From NCBI RefSeq assembly GCF_036173125.1, contig NZ_CP108054.1:5208001-5272000 (forward strand): DNA of 64,000 nucleotides. The letters are read 5' to 3'. The notes beneath the pieces are model-generated. The model was given only the letters and a program-made list of their open reading frames with translations. It was not told the DNA's origin and searched no databases. Positions 43,268 through 51,810 of this stretch are shown here, piece by piece. Position 1 is the stretch's first letter. Every line of letters starts with the position of its first letter. The position numbers were made by a program, and so were the translations under genes. Origin of the DNA: Streptomyces sp. NBC_00286 (GTDB lineage: Bacteria; Actinomycetota; Actinomycetes; Streptomycetales; Streptomycetaceae).

Positions 43268-44277
43268 CAGCGGCCCATGCCGGCCAGATCGACCGGAACA
43301 CCGTTGACGGGACCGCGCAGTTCGGCGTACCGGGAAGAGACCCAGCCCACCGACCAGCCGCACAACTCGGCTGCGGTCCGCACCGACATGCCCTCGGCAT
43401 GCGCGGCGGCCACGATGGCGCGGGCATCGTCCTCGGGCAGCTTGTCCGTGGCGGGTCCGGCGGACAGCAGCGCGGCGCGTTCACGCGCGGCCCGCTCCTC
43501 CCGCTCCGCCCGTTCACGACGCTCACGCTCAAGGCGCTCGGCCCGCTCCCGCTCAGCGCGTTCGGCGGCCTCCCGCTCACGGCGTTCACGCTCCCGCTGA
43601 TCGTGTTCACGCTCGCGCTCACGGCGTTCACGCTCGGCCCGCTCAGCTTGTTCGCGAGCCTGCTCGCGCTCGCGTTCCTCGCGCCGCGCGGCGGCCTCCC
43701 GCTCGGCCTGTTCACGGACCATGCGGGCTTCGTGCTCACGCTGTTCACGCGCCAGAGAGGCGGCGTGCTCGCGTTCCTCGCGGGCCCGCCGCGCGGCCTC
43801 TTCACGCCGCTCGGCCATGGCACGTTCGCGGGCTTCCCGCTCGGCCTGCTGCTTTTCCTCCAGCGCCACAACGGCGGCGGTGATCGCGCGCCGGTAGGCG
43901 AGCCCGGTCTCTGCCGTGACGATCAGCAGCAGCGGCGCGACCGCATGCACGGCCACGCCGACCAGGTCGTTCTTCAGTGCGGAGTCGGCGACGTTGAGGG
44001 CGAGCGTCATGCAGCCGGTCATCCACCGCAGCGCGATGGGCCACCGTCCGCCGTTGCCCCCGAGCCGGGCGAGCACCGCATCCAGCCGGACCACGATGAC
44101 CACGGCCGCATCCACCACGAGCGGGAGGATGGGTGCGGTCCAGTCCCACTTGTCGGGGGTGTGCTCGGCCGCGAGCGGGGTGACGGTGAGGATCGAATAG
44201 AGCATCGCGCCCGCCACGATCAGCCACGTGCCGACGGACAAAGCGCGCTCGGCTGAACGGATCTGAACGGCGTTCAT
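43267..44277 (-). CDS. DUF2637 membrane protein with long charged coiled coil
   Basis: The 336-residue protein has four hydrophobic segments (about 14-35, 45-65, 85-105, 110-130) typical of DUF2637. A very charged Glu/Arg coiled coil of about 150 residues (repeats of REREREQ and ERAERERAE) follows. A C-terminal helix-turn-helix-like part ends it (ARAIVAAAHAEGMSVRTAAE, LCGWSVGWVSSRYAEL). DUF2637 proteins are SpdB-like and associate with DNA transfer in AICEs. The tail could link membrane and DNA. Overlaps with its neighbours show operon organisation. Confidence 0.82.
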   Translation of the reverse strand: MNAVQIRSAERALSVGTWLIVAGAMLYSILTVTPLAAEHTPDKWDWTAPILPLVVDAAVVIVVRLDAVLARLGGNGGRWPIALRWMTGCMTLALNVADSALKNDLVGVAVHAVAPLLLIVTAETGLAYRRAITAAVVALEEKQQAEREARERAMAERREEAARRAREEREHAASLAREQREHEARMVREQAEREAAARREEREREQAREQAERAERERREREREHDQRERERREREAAERAERERAERLERERRERAEREERAARERAALLSAGPATDKLPEDDARAIVAAAHAEGMSVRTAAELCGWSVGWVSSRYAELRGPVNGVPVDLAGMGR

Positions 44278-44570
44278 GCGCTCACCTCCGACCATGAACG
44301 GACCCGGATCGCGGCGATCAGTACGACCGGGGAGGCGGGGTCGTCGGGGTTCTCGCTGTCCTCGGTCCACGTCCACTCAGCGCCCGGTACCGGCTCGAAG
44401 CCGAGCACGCTGAGCGCGTTCGTACGGTCCGTGAACGTCGGCACCGTGTGCCCGAACCGGTGCTCCGGCCACGCGTCGGTGGTGTTCAGCAGGACCACGT
44501 ACAGACGCCAGCGGCCCGCACGGACGGACATCTGCGCGGTGAACTCCCGCGCGGTCTTCTGCCCGCTCAC
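44274..44570 (-). CDS. DUF6303 family AICE protein
   Basis: The 98-residue protein contains FTAQMSVRAGRWRLYVVLLN, TNALSVLGFEPVPGAEWTW and VVLIAAIRVRSW, matching the small DUF6303 family seen beside DUF6284 in AICEs. Function is unknown. The GTG start overlaps the DUF6284 stop by 4 bases (GTGA), and its stop overlaps the DUF2637 start. Confidence 0.75.
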   Translation of the reverse strand: MSGQKTAREFTAQMSVRAGRWRLYVVLLNTTDAWPEHRFGHTVPTFTDRTNALSVLGFEPVPGAEWTWTEDSENPDDPASPVVLIAAIRVRSWSEVSA

Positions 44571-44824
44571 GCCGCGCCGCCCCGGTGCGCGTCCGTGGCC
44601 TGGTTCGCCAGCGCGGTCAGCAGCCGGCGGCGGGCCCGGCGGATACGCCGGGTGTCCAGCTCCGTGGGGGTGCGGTCCATGGTGATGATCTGCGTGTCCA
44701 GCAGCTCGACGCCGGCCAGGATGACCGGCATCTCCTGCTCGATCGCGTCCAGCTCGGCGTTCGTCGGCTCCATGAAGTCGGCGAACGCGGTAACAGCGTC
44801 CTGAACAGTGACGATGGGGTTCAT
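44567..44824 (-). CDS. DUF6284 family AICE protein
   Basis: The 85-residue helical protein reads MNPIVTVQDAVTAFADFMEP, then TNAELDAIEQEMPVILAGVE and a basic TRRIRRARRRLLTAL. It is the first gene of the leftward transfer operon that begins downstream of the KorSA-type operators. ATG start with GGAAGGACAC upstream. Function is unknown. Confidence 0.75.
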   Translation of the reverse strand: MNPIVTVQDAVTAFADFMEPTNAELDAIEQEMPVILAGVELLDTQIITMDRTPTELDTRRIRRARRRLLTALANQATDAHRGGAA

Positions 44825-45200
44825 GGGTCGTGTGTCCTTCCACAGGTGAACGGCCCGAACAGCGGCCCCGGTGTTCGAGCACCGGGGCCGCGCGCCGTTG
44901 AAGTCGGTAGATCCGGCTCCCCTCAGCGCTGCTCGTACGAGACGAGCAGCGGAGGCAACCGACCGCAGCGGGATAACTGCGGTGGATTGAGCAGTGCGAC
45001 TGTCCCCTTCAGGTCTGCCGCTCCCGTGTGAGGTAGAGCGGCCGTGCCTGGCGAAGGCGTATGGGGACGTGACCTTTCGGTCAAAGCCCTCCGGGACTGA
45101 CAAGGGGCCCGGGACCCTCCCCCCGACCGACGCGGGGCTCCTGGCGCGGCACTGCCGACCCCTCCGGAATGCATCGGAGGGGCTTGCGGCCACATCTAAA

Positions 45201-45226
45201 GACTGGACCGGTGGACCGGTCCAGTC
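45201..45226. promoter_or_regulatory. KorSA-type operator 1
   Basis: GACTGGACCGGT and ACCGGTCCAGTC are perfect 12-bp half-sites around a GG centre. This is the GntR/KorSA type of operator. Confidence 0.75.
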
Positions 45227-45300
45227 AAGTGTCAGAGATTGGGGTGGAGTTGGCGATTCATCATCACCGCAGCTCAAGAGGCATGGGCGGCATAAAAAAT

Positions 45301-45326
45301 AGCTGGACCGGCGGACCGGTCCAGCT
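45301..45326. promoter_or_regulatory. KorSA-type operator 2
   Basis: AGCTGGACCGG and CCGGTCCAGCT half-sites match operator 1 in the core, with different outer bases. It lies just past the stop of the repressor gene. Confidence 0.7.
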
Positions 45327-45340
45327 CGATTTAGGGTTCC

Positions 45341-46057
45341 CTACATGGCGTAGGTGTCCACCTGCTCGAAGAGCGAGGACGGGGTGACGCCTTCCTCGCA
45401 GACCAACGGACGACCGTCCTCGTCGTATGCCGTGTGGAGGAGCACCGCGACCGCAGTAGCTGGCGCTACCTGCAAGCGGTCCGCCTCTGTGTCCGTAGCG
45501 AGGCGAACGGTGGTGATGTCCACTCCCTCGACCGGGAACCGACCCGTCTGCCGACGGACGTAGCGTGTCGTGCCCTCGGCGATGGGGGCAGTGTCGGCGA
45601 GGCGAGGTGCTGCCTCCGCGATCTCTGGGGGGAACCACGCTTCCACGCAGCTATTCGGGGTTCCGTCTGGGAGCTGGAGGACGCGAATGCGTCGGAGTGC
45701 TGACACTCCGGGGGAGATCCCAAGCGTGTTGGCCACGCGGGTGGGGGGTTCTGCCCAGTCGGGCGTACCGATCCGCAGGAACGGCATTCCGCCCAAGATG
45801 CGCGCCGACCCGGCTCGGCGGGCGCCAGCGGGGCGCGCCACGGGTGTCTCCGTGACGACGAAACCGGTGCCCTGCTTGGCCACCACCACGCCGTCGTTGC
45901 GCAGCACGTCCACGGCCTTGATGGCGGTGGCCCGTGATACGTCCCACTGCTCGGCCAGGTCGCGGCCGGACGGGATGGTGGCACCAGGGGCGAACTCACC
46001 AGCGGCGATGCGGGCGCGCAGAGACTCAGCGATCTCTTCGTACTTCAGAACGGCCAT
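45341..46057 (-). CDS. korSA: KorSA-like GntR-family repressor
   Basis: The 238-residue protein has an N-terminal winged helix (SGRDLAEQWDVSRATAIKAV, then DVLRNDGVVVAKQGTGFVV) and a C-terminal UTRA-type ligand-binding domain (about 85-235, ending CEEGVTPSSLFEQVDTYAM). In pSAM2-type elements KorSA silences replication and transfer genes. Three operator-like palindromes flank this gene, one over its own promoter. ATG start at 46057. The symbol follows the AICE role and is by similarity. Confidence 0.8.
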   Translation of the reverse strand: MAVLKYEEIAESLRARIAAGEFAPGATIPSGRDLAEQWDVSRATAIKAVDVLRNDGVVVAKQGTGFVVTETPVARPAGARRAGSARILGGMPFLRIGTPDWAEPPTRVANTLGISPGVSALRRIRVLQLPDGTPNSCVEAWFPPEIAEAAPRLADTAPIAEGTTRYVRRQTGRFPVEGVDITTVRLATDTEADRLQVAPATAVAVLLHTAYDEDGRPLVCEEGVTPSSLFEQVDTYAM

Positions 46058-46077
46058 GGCTTCCCCTACTCCGCGCG

Positions 46078-46101
46078 CTGGACTGGTCCACCGGTACACA
46101 G
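46078..46101. promoter_or_regulatory. KorSA-type operator 3, degenerate
   Basis: GGACTGGTCCACCGGTACAC matches the inverse of operator 1 at most positions. It lies between the repressor gene and the divergent methyltransferase gene and could control both. Confidence 0.55.
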
Positions 46102-46113
46102 GATACTTCGGCC

Positions 46114-46935
46114 ATGTCGAATCTCGAATTGGCTCCCTCCGTGATGCGGTTCTACGGCGAGACAGTGAACGAGGACAGCCGCCTGCGCAGCTCGGCAGAC
46201 GGACGTATGGAGTTGGTCAGGACTCAAGAGCTTCTCCGACGCTTCTTGCCCCCCGCGCCGGCGCGCGTGCTCGACGTGGGAGGGGGGACCGGGGTTCACG
46301 CTGAATGGCTTGTGAAGGACGGCTACGAGGTCACGCTCGTGGACCCCGTGCCCCGTCATGTCGAGAGCGCGGCGGCCGTGTGCTCGGCGATCGTGGGAGA
46401 CGCTCGCGATCTGCGTGAGCCGGACGACAGCTTCGACGTTGTGCAGCTCCTTGGCCCGCTGTACCACCTGCCCGACCTCGATGATCGGCGTAGGGCGTTG
46501 GCGGAAGCCCGCCGCGTGGTGAAGCCGGGCGGATTGGTTGCGGCGGCTGCAATCAACCGTTACGCGTCGCTCTTCGAGCACGTCACATACGCCCACCTGC
46601 ACCGCGAACGGATTCGTGACTCCGTTTCCAAGATCCTTGAGACGGCCGTCTATGACGGTGTACGAGGGTTCACCTTGTCCTACTTCCACCGTGCTGAAGA
46701 GCTTGTGGCGGAGTTGGTGGCCTCCGGGTTGACGGACGTGCAGGTTTTCGGCATCGAGGGGCCCGCATGGTCGCTCGTGAAGGCGGCCGAGCAGCAGCCG
46801 GGCGAGGGGCCCACAGACGAGCTGATTGCCTCCGCCATGGAGGCGGCGCGCATGGCAGAGCCGTACCCGGAGTTGCTCGCTGCCAGTTCGCATCTCCTGG
46901 CCATGGGCAGGGCTCCCGCTGACATCAACGCCTGA
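46114..46935 (+). CDS. SAM-dependent methyltransferase (element cargo)
   Basis: The 273-residue class I methyltransferase has motif I ARVLDVGGGTGVHAEWL, motif II VTLVDPVPRHV and motif IV FDVVQLLGPLYHLPDLDDR, followed by EARRVVKPGGLVAAAA. Its substrate is unknown. It is the only rightward gene of the AICE, sits next to the right att site and is preceded by a repressor-type operator. This is a typical position for cargo. Confidence 0.82.
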   Translation: MSNLELAPSVMRFYGETVNEDSRLRSSADGRMELVRTQELLRRFLPPAPARVLDVGGGTGVHAEWLVKDGYEVTLVDPVPRHVESAAAVCSAIVGDARDLREPDDSFDVVQLLGPLYHLPDLDDRRRALAEARRVVKPGGLVAAAAINRYASLFEHVTYAHLHRERIRDSVSKILETAVYDGVRGFTLSYFHRAEELVAELVASGLTDVQVFGIEGPAWSLVKAAEQQPGEGPTDELIASAMEAARMAEPYPELLAASSHLLAMGRAPADINA

Positions 46936-47037
46936 CATCAACGGTGGCGAACACTGACGGACAGAGGCAGCCGTTCCGTCTGCCGTCCGCGCCGCTGTAA
47001 GTACGCGGGAGAGGGCACACATCGTTCGCGCACCCGC

Positions 47038-47081
47038 CTACGGATCAGAAGGTTGCAGGTTCGAATCCTGCCGAGTGCACA
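47038..47081. repeat. attR: Internal att copy (AICE right end)
   Basis: Forty-four bases identical to 35560-35603, starting CTACGGATCAGAAGG. The base before (C) and after (G) differ from the tRNA copy, which defines the core edges. Confidence 0.9.
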
Positions 47082-47086
47082 GCAGG

Positions 47087-47122
47087 CCAGAGGCCCCGTG
47101 GAGGAATCCACGGGGCCTCTGG
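47087..47122. terminator. Terminator after the internal att copy
   Basis: Sixteen-bp arms CCAGAGGCCCCGTGGA and TCCACGGGGCCTCTGG with a GGAA loop. It is placed like the hairpin after tRNA-Arg. The rest of 47123-47390 shows no gene. Confidence 0.85.
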
Positions 47123-47390
47123 CTTTTGCGTTGACGGCAGTGTTTGACGGCAACCGTGGATCGCGCGGTGGCAGGGCAAGCGTGCAGATCGTCGTCTTTC
47201 GTCCCATCTGTTGCCATCACCGCACTCATTCCGATAGAACCCGATACGCGCGGATCATCACGCCCTGGCCGCTGCTGAAGGTGACGTGCGCACGCCGTCC
47301 TTCTGGTGGATGCCTCGGCTGGACGGCAGTCCCCGCACCCCCGGTGGGGCTCCCGGGGATCGATCGTGTGAACCAGGGGGGTATCACCGC

Positions 47391-48206
47391 ATGGCAATGA
47401 CTAGGGGTGAAAAGGGATGGTTCGTTGGCGTAAGCGCTTTGGCCGTGGTGTTGCTCCTACTGCTACTCAGCTCTTGTGGCGACGACTGTGAGGACGTGGC
47501 GTCGACGCCGAGTGCGACGGTCACTGTCACGGCCACTCCGAGCCCGGCTGGGAGCCAGGTCGGGAAGAGCGTCGACAGCGCCTTGGAACGAGCACGGCAG
47601 ACCGGGCTGAGCGTTGCGGTCCACGACGCCAGTAACCGGGACGAGGCTCCAGGCGGAGAGTGGACGGTGTGCTTCGAGAAGGCGACCTTGAGCAAGGTCG
47701 CGTTCGCTGCCGTGCCAGACGGGGCACCGTGCCCGAAGAAGGACGGTCAACGCATTCCCTGGCCCAAGATGCCGAACGTGAAGGGCACGACGTACGCCAA
47801 GGCAGTGGAGAAGTTGGGGGATGCCGTCGGTGAGGTAGCCATCGAGGCCGCCTACGCGGATGAGGCGGCCTACGACACGAACAACGACGATGGTGACTAC
47901 GCGAATTGGAATGTGTGCTTCCAGAGCGTCAAGGCGGGGACTGCCCTGCCGTATGAACCAGATGTCACCCTGCACGCCGTGGAGAACGGCGAGGCGTGTC
48001 CGTCATCGAAGGGGCTTTACAAGGACCCCACGAACGATCCGGACTACGTCGACCCCGATTATGTCGACCCCGACGACGGATGGTCTGAAGACGACGGCAG
48101 CAGTGGGGACAGCGGTAGCAGCGAGGAGGACTACTACCCCGGTGATAAGGGTGGATGCCCGCCTGGCGGTTGCTACAACCCGTGTCCGCCCGGGGGCTGC
48201 AGATAG
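47391..48206 (+). CDS. Lipoprotein-like protein with PASTA-like repeats
   Basis: The 271-residue protein has a hydrophobic N-terminus ending LLSSCGDD (lipobox-like Cys at about 29). Two related modules of about 90 residues (about 52-120 and 121-210) each contain a WxVCF core (GEWTVCFEK; ANWNVCFQS). The second opens with a PASTA-like MPNVKGTTYAKAVEKLGD. The tail is acidic with duplicated DPDYV and ends in Cys/Gly-rich PPGGCYNPCPPGGC. Surface exposure is likely; function is unknown. The start ATG follows AGGGGGG by 9 bases. Confidence 0.75.
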   Translation: MAMTRGEKGWFVGVSALAVVLLLLLLSSCGDDCEDVASTPSATVTVTATPSPAGSQVGKSVDSALERARQTGLSVAVHDASNRDEAPGGEWTVCFEKATLSKVAFAAVPDGAPCPKKDGQRIPWPKMPNVKGTTYAKAVEKLGDAVGEVAIEAAYADEAAYDTNNDDGDYANWNVCFQSVKAGTALPYEPDVTLHAVENGEACPSSKGLYKDPTNDPDYVDPDYVDPDDGWSEDDGSSGDSGSSEEDYYPGDKGGCPPGGCYNPCPPGGCR

Positions 48207-48271
48207 GGCACAAGGGCACGCGCCAGTGTTGCTTTGGCTCGGGCCCTCATAGGCGGAGTGAGACCTCCGGC

Positions 48272-48724
48272 TCATTTCAGGGCGTCCCCGACGCGGTCGA
48301 ACGCCAAGCGCTGGGAGCCCAGCCGCACGAACGTGTAGATGTCCATGGTCACGCGGATGGAGCCATGGCCCAGAACTTCCATGATCATTCTGGCGTCGGA
48401 TCCCTGTTCGTGGAGCAGGGACGCGCAGGTGCGGCGCAGGTCATGAAAGCGGACCTTACGGACTCCCGCGCGGGCGCACAGCGTCTCGAAGGAACGGTTC
48501 AGGTTGCGCGGCTCGATGGGGGTCCCGTTCTTCGTGGTGAAGACGAGGCCCTGCCTCGTCCCCTTCCAGTTGGCACCGGCCGCCTTCCGGTCGGCGATCT
48601 GCTGCGCGCGCTGGGCACGGAGCGCGGTCACGTACTCGGCCGGCAGGGCCACGCGGCGAGCCGAGCGCTGCGTTTTCGGCGCGACGATCAGCAGTTCGCC
48701 GCCGACCCGCTGTAGAGCCTGGCG
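48272..48724 (-). pseudogene. Integrase C-terminal fragment
   Basis: The frame encodes RQALQRVGGELLIVAPKTQR and onward, with HDLRRTCASLLHEQG (His-x-x-Arg), EVLGHGSIRVTMDIY (His and Tyr) and a final DRVGDALK. It matches the last third of the AICE integrase family. The first catalytic Arg region and all N-terminal domains are missing. The 5' break lies at about 48724, where a truncated rightward gene begins. It has the same orientation as the intact int at 35682. Confidence 0.85.
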
Positions 48725-49071
48725 CGCAGATCGACAAGATTCGCAACCAGCACATGTCCATCACCTGGCGCAACTTCATCCACGAGCGGTTCCGCCACAG
48801 CACCGGCGAGACCGCTCGGCGCCGCAAGCTGGTGGCCCTGGCACTCGGCCCGGAGGACTGGACACCGGCGGCTGAGATCAGGCACCTGTCACCGAAGATC
48901 GCCGAGGCTTACGCTGGCCTGACCGCCAAGACCATCTCCCGCGACCTCAACGCTCTTGAGCAGTTGGGCCTCATCACTAGGACCAGGACGGGCGTACAGC
49001 CCGCGCTGGAGCAGTTGCGTAGCTTCATTCCACTGCGAGCGACCCGAACTGAACAACGAGCTGCACGCTAG
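48724..49071 (+). pseudogene. 5'-truncated DNA-binding protein (winged-helix C-terminus)
   Basis: The reading frame is open leftward into the integrase fragment and reads AQIDKIRNQHMSITWRNFIH, later AKTISRDLNALEQLGLITRT, a winged-helix-like segment. An internal ATG at 48754 would give 105 residues but has no ribosome site. The missing N-terminus and the shared break point with the integrase fragment suggest a deletion scar. I do not recognise the family. Confidence 0.5.
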
Positions 49072-49155
49072 GCACCATCCGCGCTATGAGGCCCCGTCTC
49101 TCCTTCGGATGGCCGACAGCCCGCGCAACGGCCGTCCGGCCCAGACACCACGGCG

Positions 49156-49186
49156 TCCCCTGCACGGTCATGACGGCCGTGCAGGG
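49156..49186. terminator. Hairpin terminator
   Basis: Arms CCCCTGCACGG and CCGTGCAGGGG with a 9-base loop, 85 bases after the truncated gene. Confidence 0.7.
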
Positions 49187-49230
49187 GGCGTCGTGCCATG
49201 CTGTGGCGGTTTCCGGATGGGGAGGATGCA

Positions 49231-49458
49231 ATGGCAGATACGCCGTTGACGCACAAGCAGGCGCTCGCCGCGGTGATTCAGGCTCTGGGCGGTACGTGGG
49301 ACACGCAGCGCGCCGTACTGGCTCTGCGCGTCGCCGGGTATGAGCCGGCGAGCGAAGAGGCCGCGGGCAAGGAAGCCCGTGGCAAGCTGCGCGAACTCGC
49401 CGACGACGGTGTCATCGTGAGACCGGACCCGGGCCAGGCCGTCTATCGGCTGGCGTGA
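49231..49458 (+). CDS. Small hypothetical protein, winged-helix-like
   Basis: The 75-residue protein starts at ATG after GGAGGATGCA. It reads THKQALAAVIQALGGTWDTQ, then EARGKLRELADDGVIVRPDP and QAVYRLA. The helices followed by a basic/hydrophobic wing resemble a small winged-helix regulator. No family is recognised. It is terminated by a strong shared hairpin. Confidence 0.65.
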   Translation: MADTPLTHKQALAAVIQALGGTWDTQRAVLALRVAGYEPASEEAAGKEARGKLRELADDGVIVRPDPGQAVYRLA

Positions 49459-49470
49459 CTGCCGCAAGCT

Positions 49471-49510
49471 GAAGCCCCCTGCGTGACCCACGGGCCGTGC
49501 AGGGGGCTTC
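49471..49510. terminator. Bidirectional terminator
   Basis: Perfect 12-bp arms GAAGCCCCCTGC and GCAGGGGGCTTC between two convergent small genes. Confidence 0.85.
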
Positions 49511-49522
49511 TCGTCGTTCGGC

Positions 49523-49783
49523 CTACGGCTGTGATGCCTTGGCCTTCAGTTTCTCGTCCATCCAGTTGTAGGCCGCGGCGCTGCCCTGCTTGCCGGGCGA
49601 CAGCTTGAGGATCGCGTGGTCTTCAGGCTTGCCACTGAGGTACGCCTCGGTGAGGACGTACGGCGTGCCGTCAAGACGGAAACGAACGCTGCCGTCTGAG
49701 TAGGCACGGATGCGGATTTTGCGGCCGTCGGGGAGCTCGATCGGCTCGGGCGCGTACACGCACTCCACTGTCTCGTCAGCCAT
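49523..49783 (-). CDS. Small hypothetical protein
   Basis: The 86-residue protein has a strand-rich N-terminal half (PIELPDGRKIRIRAYSDGSV) and a helical C-terminus (AAAYNWMDEKLKAKA). ATG start with a near-perfect AGGAGGTCAGTT upstream, which supports expression. No family is recognised. It lies in the decayed element. Confidence 0.7.
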   Translation of the reverse strand: MADETVECVYAPEPIELPDGRKIRIRAYSDGSVRFRLDGTPYVLTEAYLSGKPEDHAILKLSPGKQGSAAAYNWMDEKLKAKASQP

Positions 49784-49889
49784 AACTGACCTCCTAGGGG
49801 TCGTAACAGGCCGTTCTCTGAGGACGCCGGACGGTACTCCTCGCCGCGATTCGAAGGCAACTGCAGTGGGCGGGGCGCTTCGTCATGTC

Positions 49890-50164
49890 TCAGCGCTCCC
49901 ACGGGCGGCGAGGCTCCTCGGCATTCGAGGGCTCGCCTGCGCTGCGGGCACGGACGGCTAGGCGGTAGCAGGCTCGCGTGGCAAAGGCGAGTAGGACGAT
50001 GACGGCGACCCGTAGCAGGGCATCAGCGATACCGCTGCTGATGGCGAAGCTGCTTCGGGCGCCTTCGATATCCGCGTTCTGCCAGGCCTGTATCCCTGCA
50101 CCTATCGCACCGAGGTGACAAGGCCGAATGCGAAGGTCAGGACGGTCCAGGGCGCCGACTTCAT
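49890..50164 (-). pseudogene. Frameshifted small membrane protein
   Basis: The ATG at 50164 has GGAGACACTC upstream and encodes MKSAPWTVLTFAFGLVTSVR before a stop. In another frame the sequence continues LGAIGAGIQAWQNADIEGAR and then a hydrophobic helix (LLRVAVIVLLAFATRACYRL). It stops at 49890 after a charged tail. Together they make a two-helix membrane protein broken by one frameshift at about 50110-50125. Confidence 0.55.
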
Positions 50165-50326
50165 GAGTGTCTCCGAGGGTGCGGCGGATGGTCGGACGGT
50201 AGCGCTCTAGCCGTGGTGGGGGTTTTCGTCATGCTCTGGGTTCAGCGCAGAGCATCGATGGCCTTCACGATCAGGGCTCGAGCCAGCCGGGCCCGTCAGT
50301 GATGCAACGGGGTGCCAGATCCCCCG

Positions 50327-51061
50327 TCAGGACACGTCGGCGCGTAGCGAGTCGCCGAGGAACCCATCGGTGTAGGTCACGTACTTGGCAGTGAACTTGC
50401 CTTTGCCGGTGACGACTCCGCTGATGTTCTCGCCGGGGGCCAGGTCCACGGCTTCGAGCTGGTTCTCGTCGGCCGCCAACTCGTGGGAGTGCTTTGTGCC
50501 CTTGCTGTCGGTGATCGCGAAGTACAGCGGGTTGACGCTGATCGTGTCGTCGCTGTCGTTCTTGATCGTCACCTTCACGCTGGTGTAGTTACTGCCCTCG
50601 GCCAGGATGCTCGGGGCGAATGCCGTCTTCGTCGCGGTGACCTTCACGGGCGACTCCGGGGCCGGCTCCTCGGTGGGCTCCTCCTTCTCTGCCTCGGCAT
50701 CGGCCGCGGTGTCCTCCCCGGCGCCGTCGTCCGTGGCGGTGGGCTCGGCGCTGACCGTGCTGCCCTTGCTGCTGCTGTCGTCGGAGCCGCCGCCGAGGGC
50801 GGCGCTGAAGATGCCGATGATGACGAAGAGCGCGATGATCCCGGCGCATCCGAGGCCGACGATCTTTCCGGTGCTGCTCTTTTTCGGGGGCTGCGGCGGC
50901 GGTGGTGCGCCCCAGCCCGGCTGCGGCTGCTGCTGCGGCGCGCCCCACTGGGCTGGCTGCTGTTGCGGCGCGCCCCACTGGGCTGGCTGCTGTTGCGGTG
51001 TTCCCCAGCCCGGCTGTTGCGGTGGCCCGTATCCGGGGTCCTGTGGGTATTGCTGGCTCAT
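50327..51061 (-). CDS. DUF4352 membrane-anchored protein
   Basis: The 244-residue protein has a Gln/Pro/Gly-rich cytoplasmic N-terminus with a repeated PQQQPAQWGA unit (about 20-45) and one transmembrane helix (about 67-90, VGLGCAGIIALFVIIGIFSA). An acidic linker and a C-terminal DUF4352 beta-sandwich follow (YTSVKVTIKNDSDDTISVNP). DUF4352 proteins are surface-exposed, immunoglobulin-like and of unknown role. The start ATG follows AAGGGGGGCAC. The frame stays open upstream into the transposase fragment, but the ribosome site marks the true start. Confidence 0.85.
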   Translation of the reverse strand: MSQQYPQDPGYGPPQQPGWGTPQQQPAQWGAPQQQPAQWGAPQQQPQPGWGAPPPPQPPKKSSTGKIVGLGCAGIIALFVIIGIFSAALGGGSDDSSSKGSTVSAEPTATDDGAGEDTAADAEAEKEEPTEEPAPESPVKVTATKTAFAPSILAEGSNYTSVKVTIKNDSDDTISVNPLYFAITDSKGTKHSHELAADENQLEAVDLAPGENISGVVTGKGKFTAKYVTYTDGFLGDSLRADVS

Positions 51062-51396
51062 GTGCCCCCCTTGTGCTGTGTTTCGTGAGATGGGGGACGT
51101 TATCCGATGTAGGCGATACGTGAAGAGGTGGGTTGTTTCTGTTATCAGTCCGAGTGCAAATGGTGAAGGCCTGTCCGGGTGGTGGGTCCACGGGGCGGGC
51201 TCTGCGTGCCGTGGCGGGTCAGCCCTCGTCGCGCGCCGAGTGGTCAGTCCCGAAGGCGCAGCCCGGCGCGCCTCACGTGCACTGCGCCTCAGCGCGGGGT
51301 CAGCCCTGCCGCCGACGCTGCGCCGACCACCCGAGGTCCCGCGGCCCCTGATGCGCCTCTGAGCAAGCCGGAACGCGGCCACCGACACCCCGTCAG

Positions 51397-51739
51397 CCAA
51401 GCCGTGGGCGGTGAGATGGCGGCTGATCGTCGCCCGTGACACGCGCAGGTGGTGATGCTGCTGCAGATGCCAGGCGATGGTTTCCGGCCCGGCATCCAGG
51501 CCCTGTTCGGTCAGCTCCTTGCGGATGCGGACGATCAGGTCGACCGTGTCCGGATCGAGCGCGGTCGGTGAGGTTTTGGGGCGCCTCGAGCGCGGCTCGA
51601 ACGCCGCCTCGCCTTCGGCTCGGTAGCGGGCCACCAGACGGCTGATCCAGCCCTGTGACACCCCGTAGGCCCGCGCGAGCTCGCCCTGAGTGCGGCCTTC
51701 TACGACGACAGCAGTGATCACCAGACGCCTCTTCGACAT
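51397..51739 (-). pseudogene. IS481-family transposase, N-terminal fragment
   Basis: About 114 residues match the IS481 N-terminus: a helix-turn-helix (GELARAYGVSQGWISRLVAR), the RSRRPKTSPTAL linker and a second one (HLRVSRATISRHLTAHGL). The catalytic DDE region is absent; the frame continues into unrelated sequence without a stop. It lies 70 bases from the third att copy, so its insertion or loss may have eroded the element's right end. Confidence 0.8.
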
Positions 51740-51810
51740 CGCCAGACCATGGCCCCGAGGTCATGCCGATGTCTTGAGACATCCCATTCCGATGTCCTGA
51801 GCGAGGACAC

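Larger units (their letters stand above)
44825..45340. other. Promoter region of the AICE transfer operon
   Basis: A 516-bp gap without a credible gene between DUF6284 and the KorSA-like gene. It carries two operator palindromes at 45201 and 45301, and a G/C hairpin near the left end (CCCGGTGTTCGAGCACCGGGG at 44868-44888). The main transfer-operon promoter should be here. Confidence 0.6.
35560..47081. mobile_element. AICE (actinomycete integrative and conjugative element) at tRNA-Arg
   Basis: The 11.5-kb element is flanked by 44-bp identical repeats of the tRNA-Arg 3' part. From the left it holds int-xis, an iteron-like repeat, a DUF3631 ATPase, a Prim-Pol and a methylase. Next come an FtsK-type TraB, SpdB-like membrane proteins, small conserved AICE proteins, a KorSA-like repressor with its operators and a cargo methyltransferase. 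All genes but the last run leftward, many overlapping by 1 or 4 bases. The integration, replication and transfer functions all look intact. Confidence 0.9.

Noticed and set aside
50327..51739. A single 470-residue fusion of a transposase-like and a DUF4352 protein
   Set aside because: The frame is open across both, but a strong ribosome site precedes the DUF4352 start and the middle part is Arg/Pro nonsense; two separate units fit better.
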